A stretch of 64,000 bases of DNA from NCBI RefSeq assembly GCF_011801145.1, contig NZ_CP046172.1, forward strand, positions 4,526,001-4,590,000, given 5' to 3'. The notes beneath the pieces are model-generated. The model did no database searches. It had not been told where the DNA came from and was given only the letters and a program-made list of their open reading frames with translations. This document shows, one piece after another, positions 45,771-53,561 of the stretch. Source of the stretch: Nocardia arthritidis. Its GTDB lineage: Bacteria; Actinomycetota; Actinomycetes; Mycobacteriales; Mycobacteriaceae. The position numbers were made by a program, and so were the translations under genes. Position 1 is the first letter of the stretch. Each line of letters starts with the position of its first letter.

Positions 45771-47282
45771 TCAGTACGCGCCCTCGCCGCGGGCCACCGC
45801 GCCGATGGTCTTGGCGATGAGGAGCAGGTCCAGCACCATCGACCAGTTCTCGACATAGGAGAGATCGAGTCGCACGGAATCTTCCAGCGACAGGTCGGAT
45901 CGTCCGCTCACCTGCCACAGCCCCGTGACGCCCGGCTTCACCAGCAGTCTGCGCCGCATCTCGCCGTCGTAGCTGGCCACCTCGCGCCGCACCTGCGGGC
46001 GCGGGCCGACGACGCTCATCTCACCGCGCAGCACGTTGATGAACTGGGGTAGCTCGTCGAGGCTGAACTTGCGGATGATCCGCCCTACCCGGGTGACCCG
46101 CGGGTCATCCTTCACTTTGAAGAAGAGCGGATTGCCGCCGTTGGTCTCGATCAGCGAGTTGATGTAGCGGTCCGCGTCGACGTACATGCTGCGGAACTTG
46201 ATCATGCGGAACGGCTTGCCGCCCAAGCCGATTCGCTCGGATAGGTAGAACACCGGGCCGGGGCTGGTGAGTTTGACCGCCAGCGCGATGCCCGCGAGGG
46301 TGGGTGCGATGGCGAGCAGTACGAGCGCCGCGAAGCAGATGTCGAACAGCGCTTTGCCGGTCGACTTGGCCCGGTCGTACTGCGGTTTCGCGATGTGCAG
46401 CATGGGCATTCCGGCGACCACCCGATTGGTGAGCCGGGTGCCCGCGACATCGATGACGCCGGGCGCGACGATCAGTTCGACCCCGAGTGGATCGAGTTCC
46501 CATGCCATTCGCCGGAATTCGACGGGACCGAGGTGTTCGGTCGCGGTCACCGCCACGGTGTCGGCCCCGCTGCGGCGTACCGCGTCGAGCACCGAGCGGT
46601 CGTCACCGACCACCGAGAAGGTGTGGCCTGAAGCCTGGAATTCGTATTGCGCTGTGCCGCCGGGCGCTTCGGGAATGCAGACGCCGACCACCCGGTAACC
46701 GGAGGCGGGATCGCGGGAGAAGGCCGTCGCCATGGCGTGCGCCGCCTCCGGACTGCCGACCACCAGCACCGAGCTGCGGTATTCGCCGCGGCCGCGCCGG
46801 GACCGCGCGTGCAGCCGCCAGGCGAAGCGGCTACACATCAGGCCGAGCAGGCCGAGCGGCAGCGCGATCGCCAAATATCCACGGGCGAACTCGATCTGGA
46901 AGATCAGCGAGAGGATGGCGATGAGGCCGAACAGTCGCATGGTGGCGGCGACGAGGCGGCGGTATTCCTCGGCCCCCGAGCCGACCACCTGGGGGGAGCG
47001 GGTGCTGCCCGCGGCGAGGAAGGCCGACCAGGTGAGCGCGAGCGCGAGCGACACCACCGTGTAGCCGACCTCGTAAGGTAGGTGCCAGGCCAGTGGCGGC
47101 GCCGCGGGCCCGCCGAACCTGATCAGCTGTGCGAGCCCGACCGCCAGCGCTATCACGACGAAATCGGTTGCGGCCAAGCGCTTTACATACTCGGTCTGCC
47201 ATCGTTCCCGCGCGGGACGCGGCAGCACCCGCGGTGGTCGCGCGATATCCAGATCGTCGTTGTCGGCGAGCTCGAAGCTCAT
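45771..47282 (-). CDS. Polyprenyl-phosphate sugar-1-phosphate transferase (WbaP/CpsE type)
   Basis: 503-residue initiating enzyme of glycan synthesis. N-terminal membrane bundle with four helices (about 35-165), a central Rossmann-like domain (about 175-300), and the catalytic C-terminus: [40 protein letters not shown] (Glu-Arg), FRSMYVDAD, then [20 protein letters not shown]. It transfers sugar-1-phosphate from a UDP-sugar to undecaprenyl phosphate, starting the repeat unit. GGAGGTG precedes ATG 47282. It is followed by the decayed methyltransferase gene, and its promoter lies in the long divergent gap. Confidence 0.92.
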   Translation of the reverse strand: MSFELADNDDLDIARPPRVLPRPARERWQTEYVKRLAATDFVVIALAVGLAQLIRFGGPAAPPLAWHLPYEVGYTVVSLALALTWSAFLAAGSTRSPQVVGSGAEEYRRLVAATMRLFGLIAILSLIFQIEFARGYLAIALPLGLLGLMCSRFAWRLHARSRRGRGEYRSSVLVVGSPEAAHAMATAFSRDPASGYRVVGVCIPEAPGGTAQYEFQASGHTFSVVGDDRSVLDAVRRSGADTVAVTATEHLGPVEFRRMAWELDPLGVELIVAPGVIDVAGTRLTNRVVAGMPMLHIAKPQYDRAKSTGKALFDICFAALVLLAIAPTLAGIALAVKLTSPGPVFYLSERIGLGGKPFRMIKFRSMYVDADRYINSLIETNGGNPLFFKVKDDPRVTRVGRIIRKFSLDELPQFINVLRGEMSVVGPRPQVRREVASYDGEMRRRLLVKPGVTGLWQVSGRSDLSLEDSVRLDLSYVENWSMVLDLLLIAKTIGAVARGEGAY

Positions 47283-47763
47283 TGCACACGCACCTCCCCC
47301 TATGGAAAGTGATTCCTCTCCCGATCCCCATCGACCGGACCCGCGGCCTGCGTTCGGCCGCCCGGGGTGCTCGTAGTTTCGGCGGCCAGAACGCGATTGT
47401 TACAGAACACAATGGGTTTCACATGCGGAATCGCAAGGTACACAAGGTATTCCATGTGATAACCGATAAAGGGGCGGTCGGTTTTGAACCGGTCTCGCCC
47501 CCATTGTCGCGGCGGTGTCGGTCCAGGTCGGCGGGTGCGGCGGCGGGCGATGGCCGATGCGCGCCACCAACGGCATGATTTGCCGCCGAAATGCTACCAA
47601 CCGGAATTCGTTGAAAGTGGTCCGAAAATGTCTCCCGGGCAGGGGATTTCACCTACCCGACAGGTAGCCGTAGTTGTAACGTCTCACTGGGTCGGGCCGA
47701 ACTCTCCAGCATCGGCGGGCAATAAGCCGCCGATCGTCTTCACGGCAGAAGGTGGGGCCATTC
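47283..47763. promoter_or_regulatory. Divergent regulatory gap with an interrupted inverted repeat
   Basis: 481 bp without a recognisable gene between the initiating-transferase gene and the nucleotide-sugar cassette, the widest gap in the cluster. CACATGCGGAAT at 47420-47431 pairs with ATTCCATGTG at 47449-47458 except for a two-base bulge, giving a hairpin or operator around GGTACACAAGG. A smaller repeat, CTACC-CGACA-GGTAG, lies near 47665. These make the region the best candidate for cluster-level control. Confidence 0.55.
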
Positions 47764-49035
47764 GTGCGATGTCGACTGTGTGAATCCGAGCGGTTGGCGA
47801 GCGTTCTCGATCTCGGTGCGACGCCGCCATGCGAGAAGTTCCTCGGGGCGGACGAGCTGGACCGTCCCGAGACGACTTTTCCGCTGCACTTGCAGGTGTG
47901 CCAGGACTGTCTGCTGCTACAGATTCCGGCATTGATCACCCCGGAGGAAACTTTCACCGAATACGCCTATTTCTCGTCGTATTCGGATAGCTGGGTGCGG
48001 CATGCGGAAACCTTCGTCGGGCAGGCGGTCCGGCGGCTCGGATTGGACGGTGACTCGTTCGTCGTCGAGGTGGCCAGTAATGACGGCTATCTGCTACGGC
48101 ATGTGGTCGCGGCCGGAATTCCCTGCCTCGGCATCGAACCTTCGGTGAACGTCGGCGAGGCCGCGCGGGCGGCGGGCGTGCCGACCGAGACCGTCTTCCT
48201 CACCGAGGAGACCGCGCGCCGGATCCGCAGCGCGCACGGCGCGGCCGACCTGGTGGTGGCCAACAATGTCTACGCCCACGTACCCGACCTGCGCGGCTTC
48301 ACCCGCGCGCTGCGCACCCTACTGGCCGATGACGGCTGGCTCTCGATCGAGGTGCATCATGCGCTGAATCTGTTGCGGCTCGGGCAATTCGACACCATCT
48401 ACCACGAGCACTTCCAGTACTACACGGTGCTGGCCGCGCAACGCGCCTTGGCCACCGCGGGTTTGACGGTCGTCGACGTGGAACAGCTGCCGACACACGG
48501 CGGTTCGCTGCGCCTGTGGGCCCGGCCCGATCCGGTGGCGAGCGCGCCGAGCACCCAGGTGTGGGCGGTGCTGGAGTTGGAGGCGCAGGCCGGATTGCAC
48601 CGCGCCGACGGCTATCTCGAGCTGCGCCCGCGCGCCGAGGCGGTGCGCCACGAACTGCTGCGCTTTCTGCTCGACTGCAAGGCGAAGGGTAAGCGGGTGG
48701 TCGGTTACGGCGCGCCGGGCAAGGGCAATACGCTGCTCAACTACTGCGGTATCCGGCCGGATCTGCTCGAATACACGGTCGACCGAAACCCCTATAAACA
48801 CGGAAAGTTCACACCGGGCGCCAGGATTCCGATCCATCCGGTAGAGCGGATCGATCTGGACCGGCCCGATGTCGTGCTGGTGCTGCCCTGGAATCTGGAG
48901 CGGGAGATCACCGCGCAATTGCGGCATATCGGTGAGTGGGGCGCGGAACTGGTGTATCCACTGCCCGCCCTGCATCGCGCCGAATGGCCGGACAACGCGC
49001 CGATCGAAATTATCACGGGGAGACACGCACGATGA
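47764..49035 (+). CDS. Sugar C-methyltransferase (SAM-dependent, zinc-finger type)
   Basis: 423-residue NovU/TylC3-like enzyme. N-terminal zinc finger (CRLCES and CQDC), intact SAM motif I VVEVASNDGYLLRH (about 98-112), LVVANNVYAHVPDL, catalytic YHEHFQYYTV (about 215), HGGSLRLW, and a C-terminal domain with VVGYGAPGKGNTLLNYCGI. It would C-methylate a keto-sugar nucleotide. GTG 47764 is spaced correctly from GGTGGGG; GTG 47752 is possible. Its stop overlaps the cytidylyltransferase start (ATGA). Probably makes a branched sugar for the glycan. Confidence 0.88.
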   Translation: MRCRLCESERLASVLDLGATPPCEKFLGADELDRPETTFPLHLQVCQDCLLLQIPALITPEETFTEYAYFSSYSDSWVRHAETFVGQAVRRLGLDGDSFVVEVASNDGYLLRHVVAAGIPCLGIEPSVNVGEAARAAGVPTETVFLTEETARRIRSAHGAADLVVANNVYAHVPDLRGFTRALRTLLADDGWLSIEVHHALNLLRLGQFDTIYHEHFQYYTVLAAQRALATAGLTVVDVEQLPTHGGSLRLWARPDPVASAPSTQVWAVLELEAQAGLHRADGYLELRPRAEAVRHELLRFLLDCKAKGKRVVGYGAPGKGNTLLNYCGIRPDLLEYTVDRNPYKHGKFTPGARIPIHPVERIDLDRPDVVLVLPWNLEREITAQLRHIGEWGAELVYPLPALHRAEWPDNAPIEIITGRHAR

Positions 49036-49808
49036 AAGTTGTCCTGTTCTGCGGCGGTTACGGCATGCGGATGCGCGACGGCACCGACGATATGATTCCG
49101 AAACCGATGCAGCTGGTGGGGCCGCGGCCCCTGCTATGGCATGTGATGCGGTATTACGCGCATTACGGTCACAAGGATTTCATCCTATGCCTCGGGCACG
49201 GCGCCGAGCACATCAAGAACTTTTTCCTCACCTACGAGGAATCGGTCTCCAACGATTTCGTGATCCGGGACGGCCGGGTCGAATTGTTGCGCACCGATAT
49301 CAGCGACTGGTCGATCACCTTCGTCGACACCGGCGTGGAATCGCCGATCGGCGAGCGGCTACGCCGGGTGCGCCCGCATCTGGCCGGCCAGCGGTACTTC
49401 CTGGCCAACTACGCCGATGTGCTCACCGACGCGCCCCTGGACGAGATGATCGCGAAATTCACCGCCTCCGGTATGGCCGCATCGATGATGGTGGTGCCGC
49501 CGCAATCCTCGTTCCACTGCGTGGACCTCACCCCGGCGGGCGAGGTGAAGGAGATCTTACCGGTCGCGCGAATGCCGTTGTGGGAGAACGGCGGATACTT
49601 CGTGCTCACCCAGGAGGTATTCGATCTGCTGCCGCCCGGCGGCGATCTGGTCGCCGACGCCTGCGGTGTACTCGCCGGGCAGGGCCGGTTGTTCGGATAC
49701 CGGCACCTGGGCTTCTGGAAACCCGCGGACACCTTCAAGGAACGCGCCGAACTCGATATGGGCTACCGGACCGGTCAGCGGCCCTGGATGGTTTGGGAGC
49801 GGGTGTGA
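49032..49808 (+). CDS. rfbF: Glucose-1-phosphate cytidylyltransferase-like enzyme
   Basis: 258 residues. Seen: nucleotide loop LFCGGYGMRMRDGTDDMIPK, PLLWHVMRYYAHYGHKDFIL, TFVDTGVESPIGERLRRV, the metal-site NYADVLTD, WENGGYFVLTQEVFDL and HLGFWKPADTFKERAEL, matching RfbF along its whole length. RfbF activates glucose-1-P with CTP, but the altered signature loop leaves sugar and nucleotide specificity unproved. Both ends overlap neighbours by 4 bp (ATGA, GTGA), so it is tightly coupled to the methyltransferase and deacetylase. Confidence 0.86.
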   Translation: MKVVLFCGGYGMRMRDGTDDMIPKPMQLVGPRPLLWHVMRYYAHYGHKDFILCLGHGAEHIKNFFLTYEESVSNDFVIRDGRVELLRTDISDWSITFVDTGVESPIGERLRRVRPHLAGQRYFLANYADVLTDAPLDEMIAKFTASGMAASMMVVPPQSSFHCVDLTPAGEVKEILPVARMPLWENGGYFVLTQEVFDLLPPGGDLVADACGVLAGQGRLFGYRHLGFWKPADTFKERAELDMGYRTGQRPWMVWERV

Positions 49809-50455
49809 TTCGGCTGACCACCGGGCGCGTCACCGAGATCGCCGCGCTCGGCGCGCACTGCGACGATATCGCGATCGGCATGGGCGGCACCCTGCTCACC
49901 CTGGCCAGGGCGCATCCGCGGCTGCGGGTTCGGGCGCTGGTGCTGTGCGGCGCGGGCACCGAGCGGGAGAACGAGGAGTGGGCGGCGCTGGAGGCGTTCT
50001 GCCCGGGCGCGCACGTCGAACTGACGGTGCTCGACCTGCCGGACGGCCACACCCCGGCGCACTGGGACCGGGTCAAGCGCGCGCTGAATACCTTTCGGCG
50101 CCAGACCAATCCGGATCTGGTGTTCATGCCGCAACCCGGTGACGCACACCAGGACCACCGCCTGCTCGCCGAGCTGGTACCCACCGAATTCCGCGATGAG
50201 CTCACCCTCGGTTACGAAATACTCAAATGGGAGACCGATACTCCCGCGCCGACCGTATTCCAGCCGCTTCCCGTCGATCTGGCCGAGGAGAAGGCCAGGC
50301 TGCTGCTGAAACACTATCCGTCCCAAGCAGATCGGGCGTGGTTCGACGCCCAGTCCTTCCTGGGGCTGTCGCGGCTGCGCGGGGTGCAGTGCCGCGCGCC
50401 GCACGCCGAGGCGTTCGTACTCGCCAAGGCCACCGTCGATTTCGGAGGAAAGTGA
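49805..50455 (+). CDS. PIG-L family deacetylase
   Basis: 216-residue zinc amidase of the LmbE/PIG-L family. Seen: the metal motif GAHCDDIAIGMGG (H-x-D-D), TERENEEW, and the third ligand motif QPGDAHQDHRLL. Members remove acetyl groups from GlcNAc-type sugars, mycothiol precursors and antibiotics. Here it probably de-N-acetylates a nucleotide- or lipid-linked sugar of the glycan. GTG 49805 overlaps the rfbF stop; the next gene begins 1 bp after its stop. Confidence 0.86.
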   Translation: MIRLTTGRVTEIAALGAHCDDIAIGMGGTLLTLARAHPRLRVRALVLCGAGTERENEEWAALEAFCPGAHVELTVLDLPDGHTPAHWDRVKRALNTFRRQTNPDLVFMPQPGDAHQDHRLLAELVPTEFRDELTLGYEILKWETDTPAPTVFQPLPVDLAEEKARLLLKHYPSQADRAWFDAQSFLGLSRLRGVQCRAPHAEAFVLAKATVDFGGK

Positions 50456-50456
50456 G

Positions 50457-51503
50457 ATGCGGGTTCTCGTCACCGGACATCAGGGTTATCTAGGCACCGT
50501 CATGGTTCCGGTGCTGCGCGCGAGCGGGCACGAGGTGGTCGGCCTGGACAGCGGATTCTTCGCCGAGTGCGTGCTGGGGGCGTTACCTGGTGAGCCGCCG
50601 GGGCTCGCGGTCGACCTGCGTGATGTCACCGCCGAACAGCTCACCGGATTCGACGCGGTGGTGCATCTGGCGGCGTTGTCCAACGATCCGCTCGGCGCGC
50701 TCGCGCCCGAAATCACGTATGAGATAAACCATCACGCCTCGGTGCGGCTGGCCCGGCTGGCGAAGGCGGCCGGGGTCCGGCGCTTCCTGTACGCCTCGAC
50801 GTGTTCGGTCTACGGCGCGGCGGGGGATGGGCTGGTCACCGAATCGGCTCCGCTGCGCCCGATCACACCGTACGCCGAGAGCAAGGTCCGGGTGGAGGAC
50901 GATGTCGCGGCGCTCGCGGATGCCGATTTCTCGCCCGTATTCCTGCGCAACGCAACGGCTTTCGGATTCTCGCCGCGGCTGCGCGCGGATATCGTGCTGA
51001 ACAACCTGGTCGGTTACGCGGTGCTCACCGGCGAGGTGAAGGTGCTGTCCGACGGCACGCCGTGGCGGCCGCTGGTGCATGCCCGCGATATCGCCGCCGC
51101 CTTCGCGGCCTGCCTGTCGGCCCCGGCGGAGGCGATTCACTGCCGCGCCTTCAATATCGGCACCGAGCACAACAATCTCACCGTCGCCCAGATCGCGCTC
51201 GCGGTGGTGGACGCGGTGCCCGGCGCCAAATTGGTGATCACCGGCGAAACCGGCGCCGACCCGCGCTCATACCGAGTCGACTTCACTGCTGCCAGAAAGG
51301 CTTTGGGCTTCCGCGCGCACTGGACCGTCGCGCAGGGCGCGGCCGAGCTCTACTCGGAATACCGGGCCCGCGGCCTGACCGCCGCCGACTTCTTCCATCG
51401 CTTCACCCGGCTGGCGCATCTACAGAGCCTGCGCGACACCGGTGTGCTCGACGCGCGAATGCGCCGGGTCACGGCGGATCCGGCGGTACCGGCCAGGAGT
51501 TGA
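50457..51503 (+). CDS. NAD-dependent sugar epimerase/dehydratase (extended SDR)
   Basis: 348 residues. NAD loop GHQGYLG at the N-terminus, HLAALSNDP, catalytic TCSVYG and YAESK (Tyr about 140, Lys about 144), then RNATAFGFSPRLRADIVLNN and RPLVHARDIAAA. It would epimerise, dehydrate or reduce a nucleotide sugar. It ends the four-gene cassette, starting 1 bp after the deacetylase stop. A 4,6-dehydratase (RfbG-like) would be expected beside RfbF and is not obvious elsewhere, so this SDR may fill that role, or a distant gene does. Confidence 0.87.
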   Translation: MRVLVTGHQGYLGTVMVPVLRASGHEVVGLDSGFFAECVLGALPGEPPGLAVDLRDVTAEQLTGFDAVVHLAALSNDPLGALAPEITYEINHHASVRLARLAKAAGVRRFLYASTCSVYGAAGDGLVTESAPLRPITPYAESKVRVEDDVAALADADFSPVFLRNATAFGFSPRLRADIVLNNLVGYAVLTGEVKVLSDGTPWRPLVHARDIAAAFAACLSAPAEAIHCRAFNIGTEHNNLTVAQIALAVVDAVPGAKLVITGETGADPRSYRVDFTAARKALGFRAHWTVAQGAAELYSEYRARGLTAADFFHRFTRLAHLQSLRDTGVLDARMRRVTADPAVPARS

Positions 51504-51510
51504 CGCGCAC

Positions 51511-51525
51511 GCGAAGCGACTTCGC
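51511..51525 (+). terminator. Small hairpin after the nucleotide-sugar cassette
   Basis: GCGAAG-CGA-CTTCGC forms a perfect 6-bp stem with a 3-nt loop 8 bp beyond the epimerase stop, in the 81-bp gap before the convergent heme oxygenase gene. There is no U tract, which is common in actinobacteria. It may act in termination. Confidence 0.35.
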
Positions 51526-51584
51526 CCGGGCGGCAATCCGCGGCGTGCGGATGCTCGCCACGGATTGTGCCCGCTGCCATGGGA

Positions 51585-52256
51585 TTACGCCGCGAGCGGC
51601 GGGTAAAGCGCTGTGAGTTCCTGGAATACGGCGGCGTTGAACGCGAAGGCGCGCTGCGCCTCCTCGAGTACCCGGCCCTGTTCGGCGGCGTCGAAGCGGA
51701 GGTTGTCCAGCGCCTCGCGGTATTCGCGTTTGAAAGCCGCCGGGTTGCCGATATTTTCGAAGACGTAGAAGCGCACACCGTCGCCGCGCTTGGGCAGGTT
51801 CCACTGCTTCTCGGCGGAACCGCGGATGATCTGCCCGCCCGACAGATCGCCGAGGTAGCGGGTGTAGTGGTGCGCGATGAACCCGGCGGGCCAGTCGCGG
51901 GCGCATTCCTCGATGCGGGCGGCATATGCCGCGGTCGCCGGGAGCGGCGTCAGCTCGGCGCGCCAATCCGGGCCCGCGAGGTGGGCGAGATCGCGCTCGA
52001 GCTCCGGGGTGCGGGCGAGTTCGGCGCGGATGAACGGGGCCGCGACGGTGTTCGCCGCGAGGCGCGCGGAGTTCGCCTCGAGCGCGCGGTACACGAACCA
52101 CAGCTGACCACTGAGCGCGATATAGGCGTCGATGCCCAGCTTCCCGCCGAGCAGATCGCCGACGAAGCTGGAGTTCTCGGCGTCGGAGTGCTGCTGTTCG
52201 GTGGCGGTGCGCAGGAGCGTGGAGAACGGAACCGTCTCCGTAAGCGTGTCCGACAT
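51585..52256 (-). CDS. hmuO: Biliverdin-producing heme oxygenase
   Basis: 223-residue all-helical enzyme. Proximal heme ligand His in TATEQQHSDAE (about His23), distal helix glycines in YTRYLGDLSGGQIIRGSAEK, and the Tyr/Arg-rich heme-edge region FYVFENIGNP. It opens heme to biliverdin, CO and iron, freeing iron. ATG 52256. A partial IdeR/DtxR-like box (52319-52337) lies about 60 bp upstream, consistent with iron repression. Not linked in function to the glycan genes next door. Confidence 0.92.
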   Translation of the reverse strand: MSDTLTETVPFSTLLRTATEQQHSDAENSSFVGDLLGGKLGIDAYIALSGQLWFVYRALEANSARLAANTVAAPFIRAELARTPELERDLAHLAGPDWRAELTPLPATAAYAARIEECARDWPAGFIAHHYTRYLGDLSGGQIIRGSAEKQWNLPKRGDGVRFYVFENIGNPAAFKREYREALDNLRFDAAEQGRVLEEAQRAFAFNAAVFQELTALYPPLAA

Positions 52257-52318
52257 TTTCGACTACCACCTCACCTGAATCGCCACTGCTGAATCACCAT
52301 CGCCACCCGGGCAGCCCG

Positions 52319-52337
52319 ACAACTTTGGCTACCCTAA
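52319..52337 (-). promoter_or_regulatory. Candidate IdeR/DtxR iron box upstream of heme oxygenase
   Basis: Read on the minus strand it is TTAGGGTAGCCAAAGTTGT. By eye it matches the known IdeR consensus (TTAGGTTAGSCTAACCTAA) at 13 of 19 positions, mostly in the left half and centre. It lies about 60 bp before the heme oxygenase start, a suitable place for iron-dependent repression. The right half is poor, so binding could be weak. Confidence 0.45.
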
Positions 52338-52535
52338 TCAGCTACTGACGACGATACGGTCGCGGTCGGGACCGGGCATCCATCAAAAGGTGTAAAAGCC
52401 GGTCCACCCTTCGATCAAAACCGGCTTCTACGTGCGCATTTGGCTTTGTGAGGCCGATCACCGAGTGTGCGGAGGTCCACCGTGTGCGGGCTCGTGCGCC
52501 GGAACGCGCCCTTGGTCCCGCCAGGTCGGCCGTGG

Positions 52536-52549
52536 TAGAACTCGTTCTA
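52536..52549. promoter_or_regulatory. KstR-like operator TAGAACTCGTTCTA
   Basis: TAGAAC-TC-GTTCTA is a perfect inverted repeat matching the published KstR motif TnnAACnnGTTnnA at every fixed position. It sits 23 bp upstream of the F420-type oxidoreductase start. KstR is the TetR repressor of cholesterol catabolism in mycobacteria and rhodococci. No kstR gene is in the window. Confidence 0.6.
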
Positions 52550-52571
52550 ATTCTGCCGATGGGAGTGTCCG

Positions 52572-53423
52572 GTGCGCTACGGAATCGTCTTGTTCACCAG
52601 CGATCGGGGCATTACGCCCGCCGATGCGGCGTTGGCCGCCGAACGGGCCGGATTCCACACCTTCTACGTACCCGAACACACCCACATTCCGGTCGTGCGG
52701 GCGGCGGCGCACCCGCGCACCGGCGACGCCACCCTGCCCGACGATCGCTACCTGCGCACCCTCGACCCGTGGGTCGCGCTGTCCACCGCCGCCGCGGTCA
52801 CCGACCGGATCGGCCTGTCCACCGCCGTCGCGCTGCCCGCCGAACACCACCCGATCACGCTGGCGAAGACCATCGCCAGCCTCGATCACCTGTCCGGCGG
52901 CCGGGTAAGTCTCGGCGTCGGATTCGGTTGGAACACCGATGAACTCGCCCATCACGGGGTGCCCGCGGGCCGCAAGCGCGCGGTCCTGCGCGAACACCTC
53001 GATGCCATGCGGGCCATCTGGACCGACGAACAGGCTTGCTACGCGGGCGAATTCGTGACCTTCGGCAAGAGCTGGTCCTGGCCGAAACCGATCCAGAAGC
53101 GGATCCCGGTGCTGCTGGGCTGCGCGGGCACCGAAAAATCCTTCGCCTGGCTGGCCCGCAACGCCGACGGTTGGATCACCACACCCGCCGAAACCGGACT
53201 CGATACGAAAACCGAACTGCTGTACCGAGTCTGGCGCGAGCACGGGCGAACGGGCACACCGGAGGTGATCGCGCTGGCCGGACGCCACGATGCGAACCAG
53301 CTCGCGCAGTGGGCCGAATGCGGCGTCACCGAAGCGGTTTTCGGACTACCGGACCGCTCACCCGGAGACGTCCAGGGTTATCTGACTCGCCTCGCGGGCA
53401 AACTCGGCCTGGACGGCTCGTAG
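52572..53423 (+). CDS. LLM-class F420-dependent oxidoreductase
   Basis: 283-residue luciferase-like TIM-barrel protein. Seen: AAERAGFHTFYVPEHTHIPV, the family's DPWVALSTAAAVTDRIGLST, LAKTIASLDHLSGGRVSLGV and GFGWNTDELAHHG. Length and motifs match the TIGR03619-type group of actinobacterial F420 enzymes; the substrate is unknown. GTG 52572 has GGGAG upstream. The KstR-like site just before it suggests a role in sterol breakdown. A hairpin follows its stop. Confidence 0.85.
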   Translation: MRYGIVLFTSDRGITPADAALAAERAGFHTFYVPEHTHIPVVRAAAHPRTGDATLPDDRYLRTLDPWVALSTAAAVTDRIGLSTAVALPAEHHPITLAKTIASLDHLSGGRVSLGVGFGWNTDELAHHGVPAGRKRAVLREHLDAMRAIWTDEQACYAGEFVTFGKSWSWPKPIQKRIPVLLGCAGTEKSFAWLARNADGWITTPAETGLDTKTELLYRVWREHGRTGTPEVIALAGRHDANQLAQWAECGVTEAVFGLPDRSPGDVQGYLTRLAGKLGLDGS

Positions 53424-53429
53424 TCCACG

Positions 53430-53545
53430 CACAGCAGTCGGCTTCCTGCGCAGCGGTTGGCTTTCCACACGGAAGTCGTCTTCACACACAGCAGTCGGCT
53501 TCCCGCGCAGACAATTCAGAGATGACTGCCAGCGCGGGAAGCCGA
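53430..53545. repeat. Direct repeat pair with inverted third copy; probable bidirectional terminator
   Basis: CACAGCAGTCGGCTTCCTGC (53430 on) recurs at 53487-53510 with one difference over 24 bp. A diverged copy lies between. The core TCGGCTTCCCGCGC at 53496-53509 is exactly inverted at 53532-53545, giving a 14-bp perfect stem with a 22-nt loop. It fills the gap between convergent genes ending at 53423 and 53562, where a terminator for both strands is expected. The duplicated units look like past local amplification. Confidence 0.6.
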
Positions 53546-53561
53546 AGCTCCGCAAACACAC

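Larger units (their letters stand above)
52257..52571. promoter_or_regulatory. Divergent regulatory gap: heme oxygenase and F420-type oxidoreductase
   Basis: 315 bp with no recognisable gene. It holds an IdeR-like site (52319-52337), a hairpin AAGCCGGT / ACCGGCTT with a 16-nt loop (52396-52427), and a KstR-like palindrome (52536-52549). The hairpin may insulate the two divergent promoters. Confidence 0.5.

Noticed and set aside
45771..51503. Possible secondary-metabolite (glycosylated antibiotic) cluster because of the C-methyltransferase and sugar genes
   Set aside because: No polyketide synthase, peptide synthetase or terpene gene is present; flippase, polymerase and initiating transferase point to a polymer instead.
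53430..53545. CRISPR-like array
   Set aside because: Only two good direct copies, irregular spacing, an inverted third copy and no cas genes; a terminator repeat explains it better.
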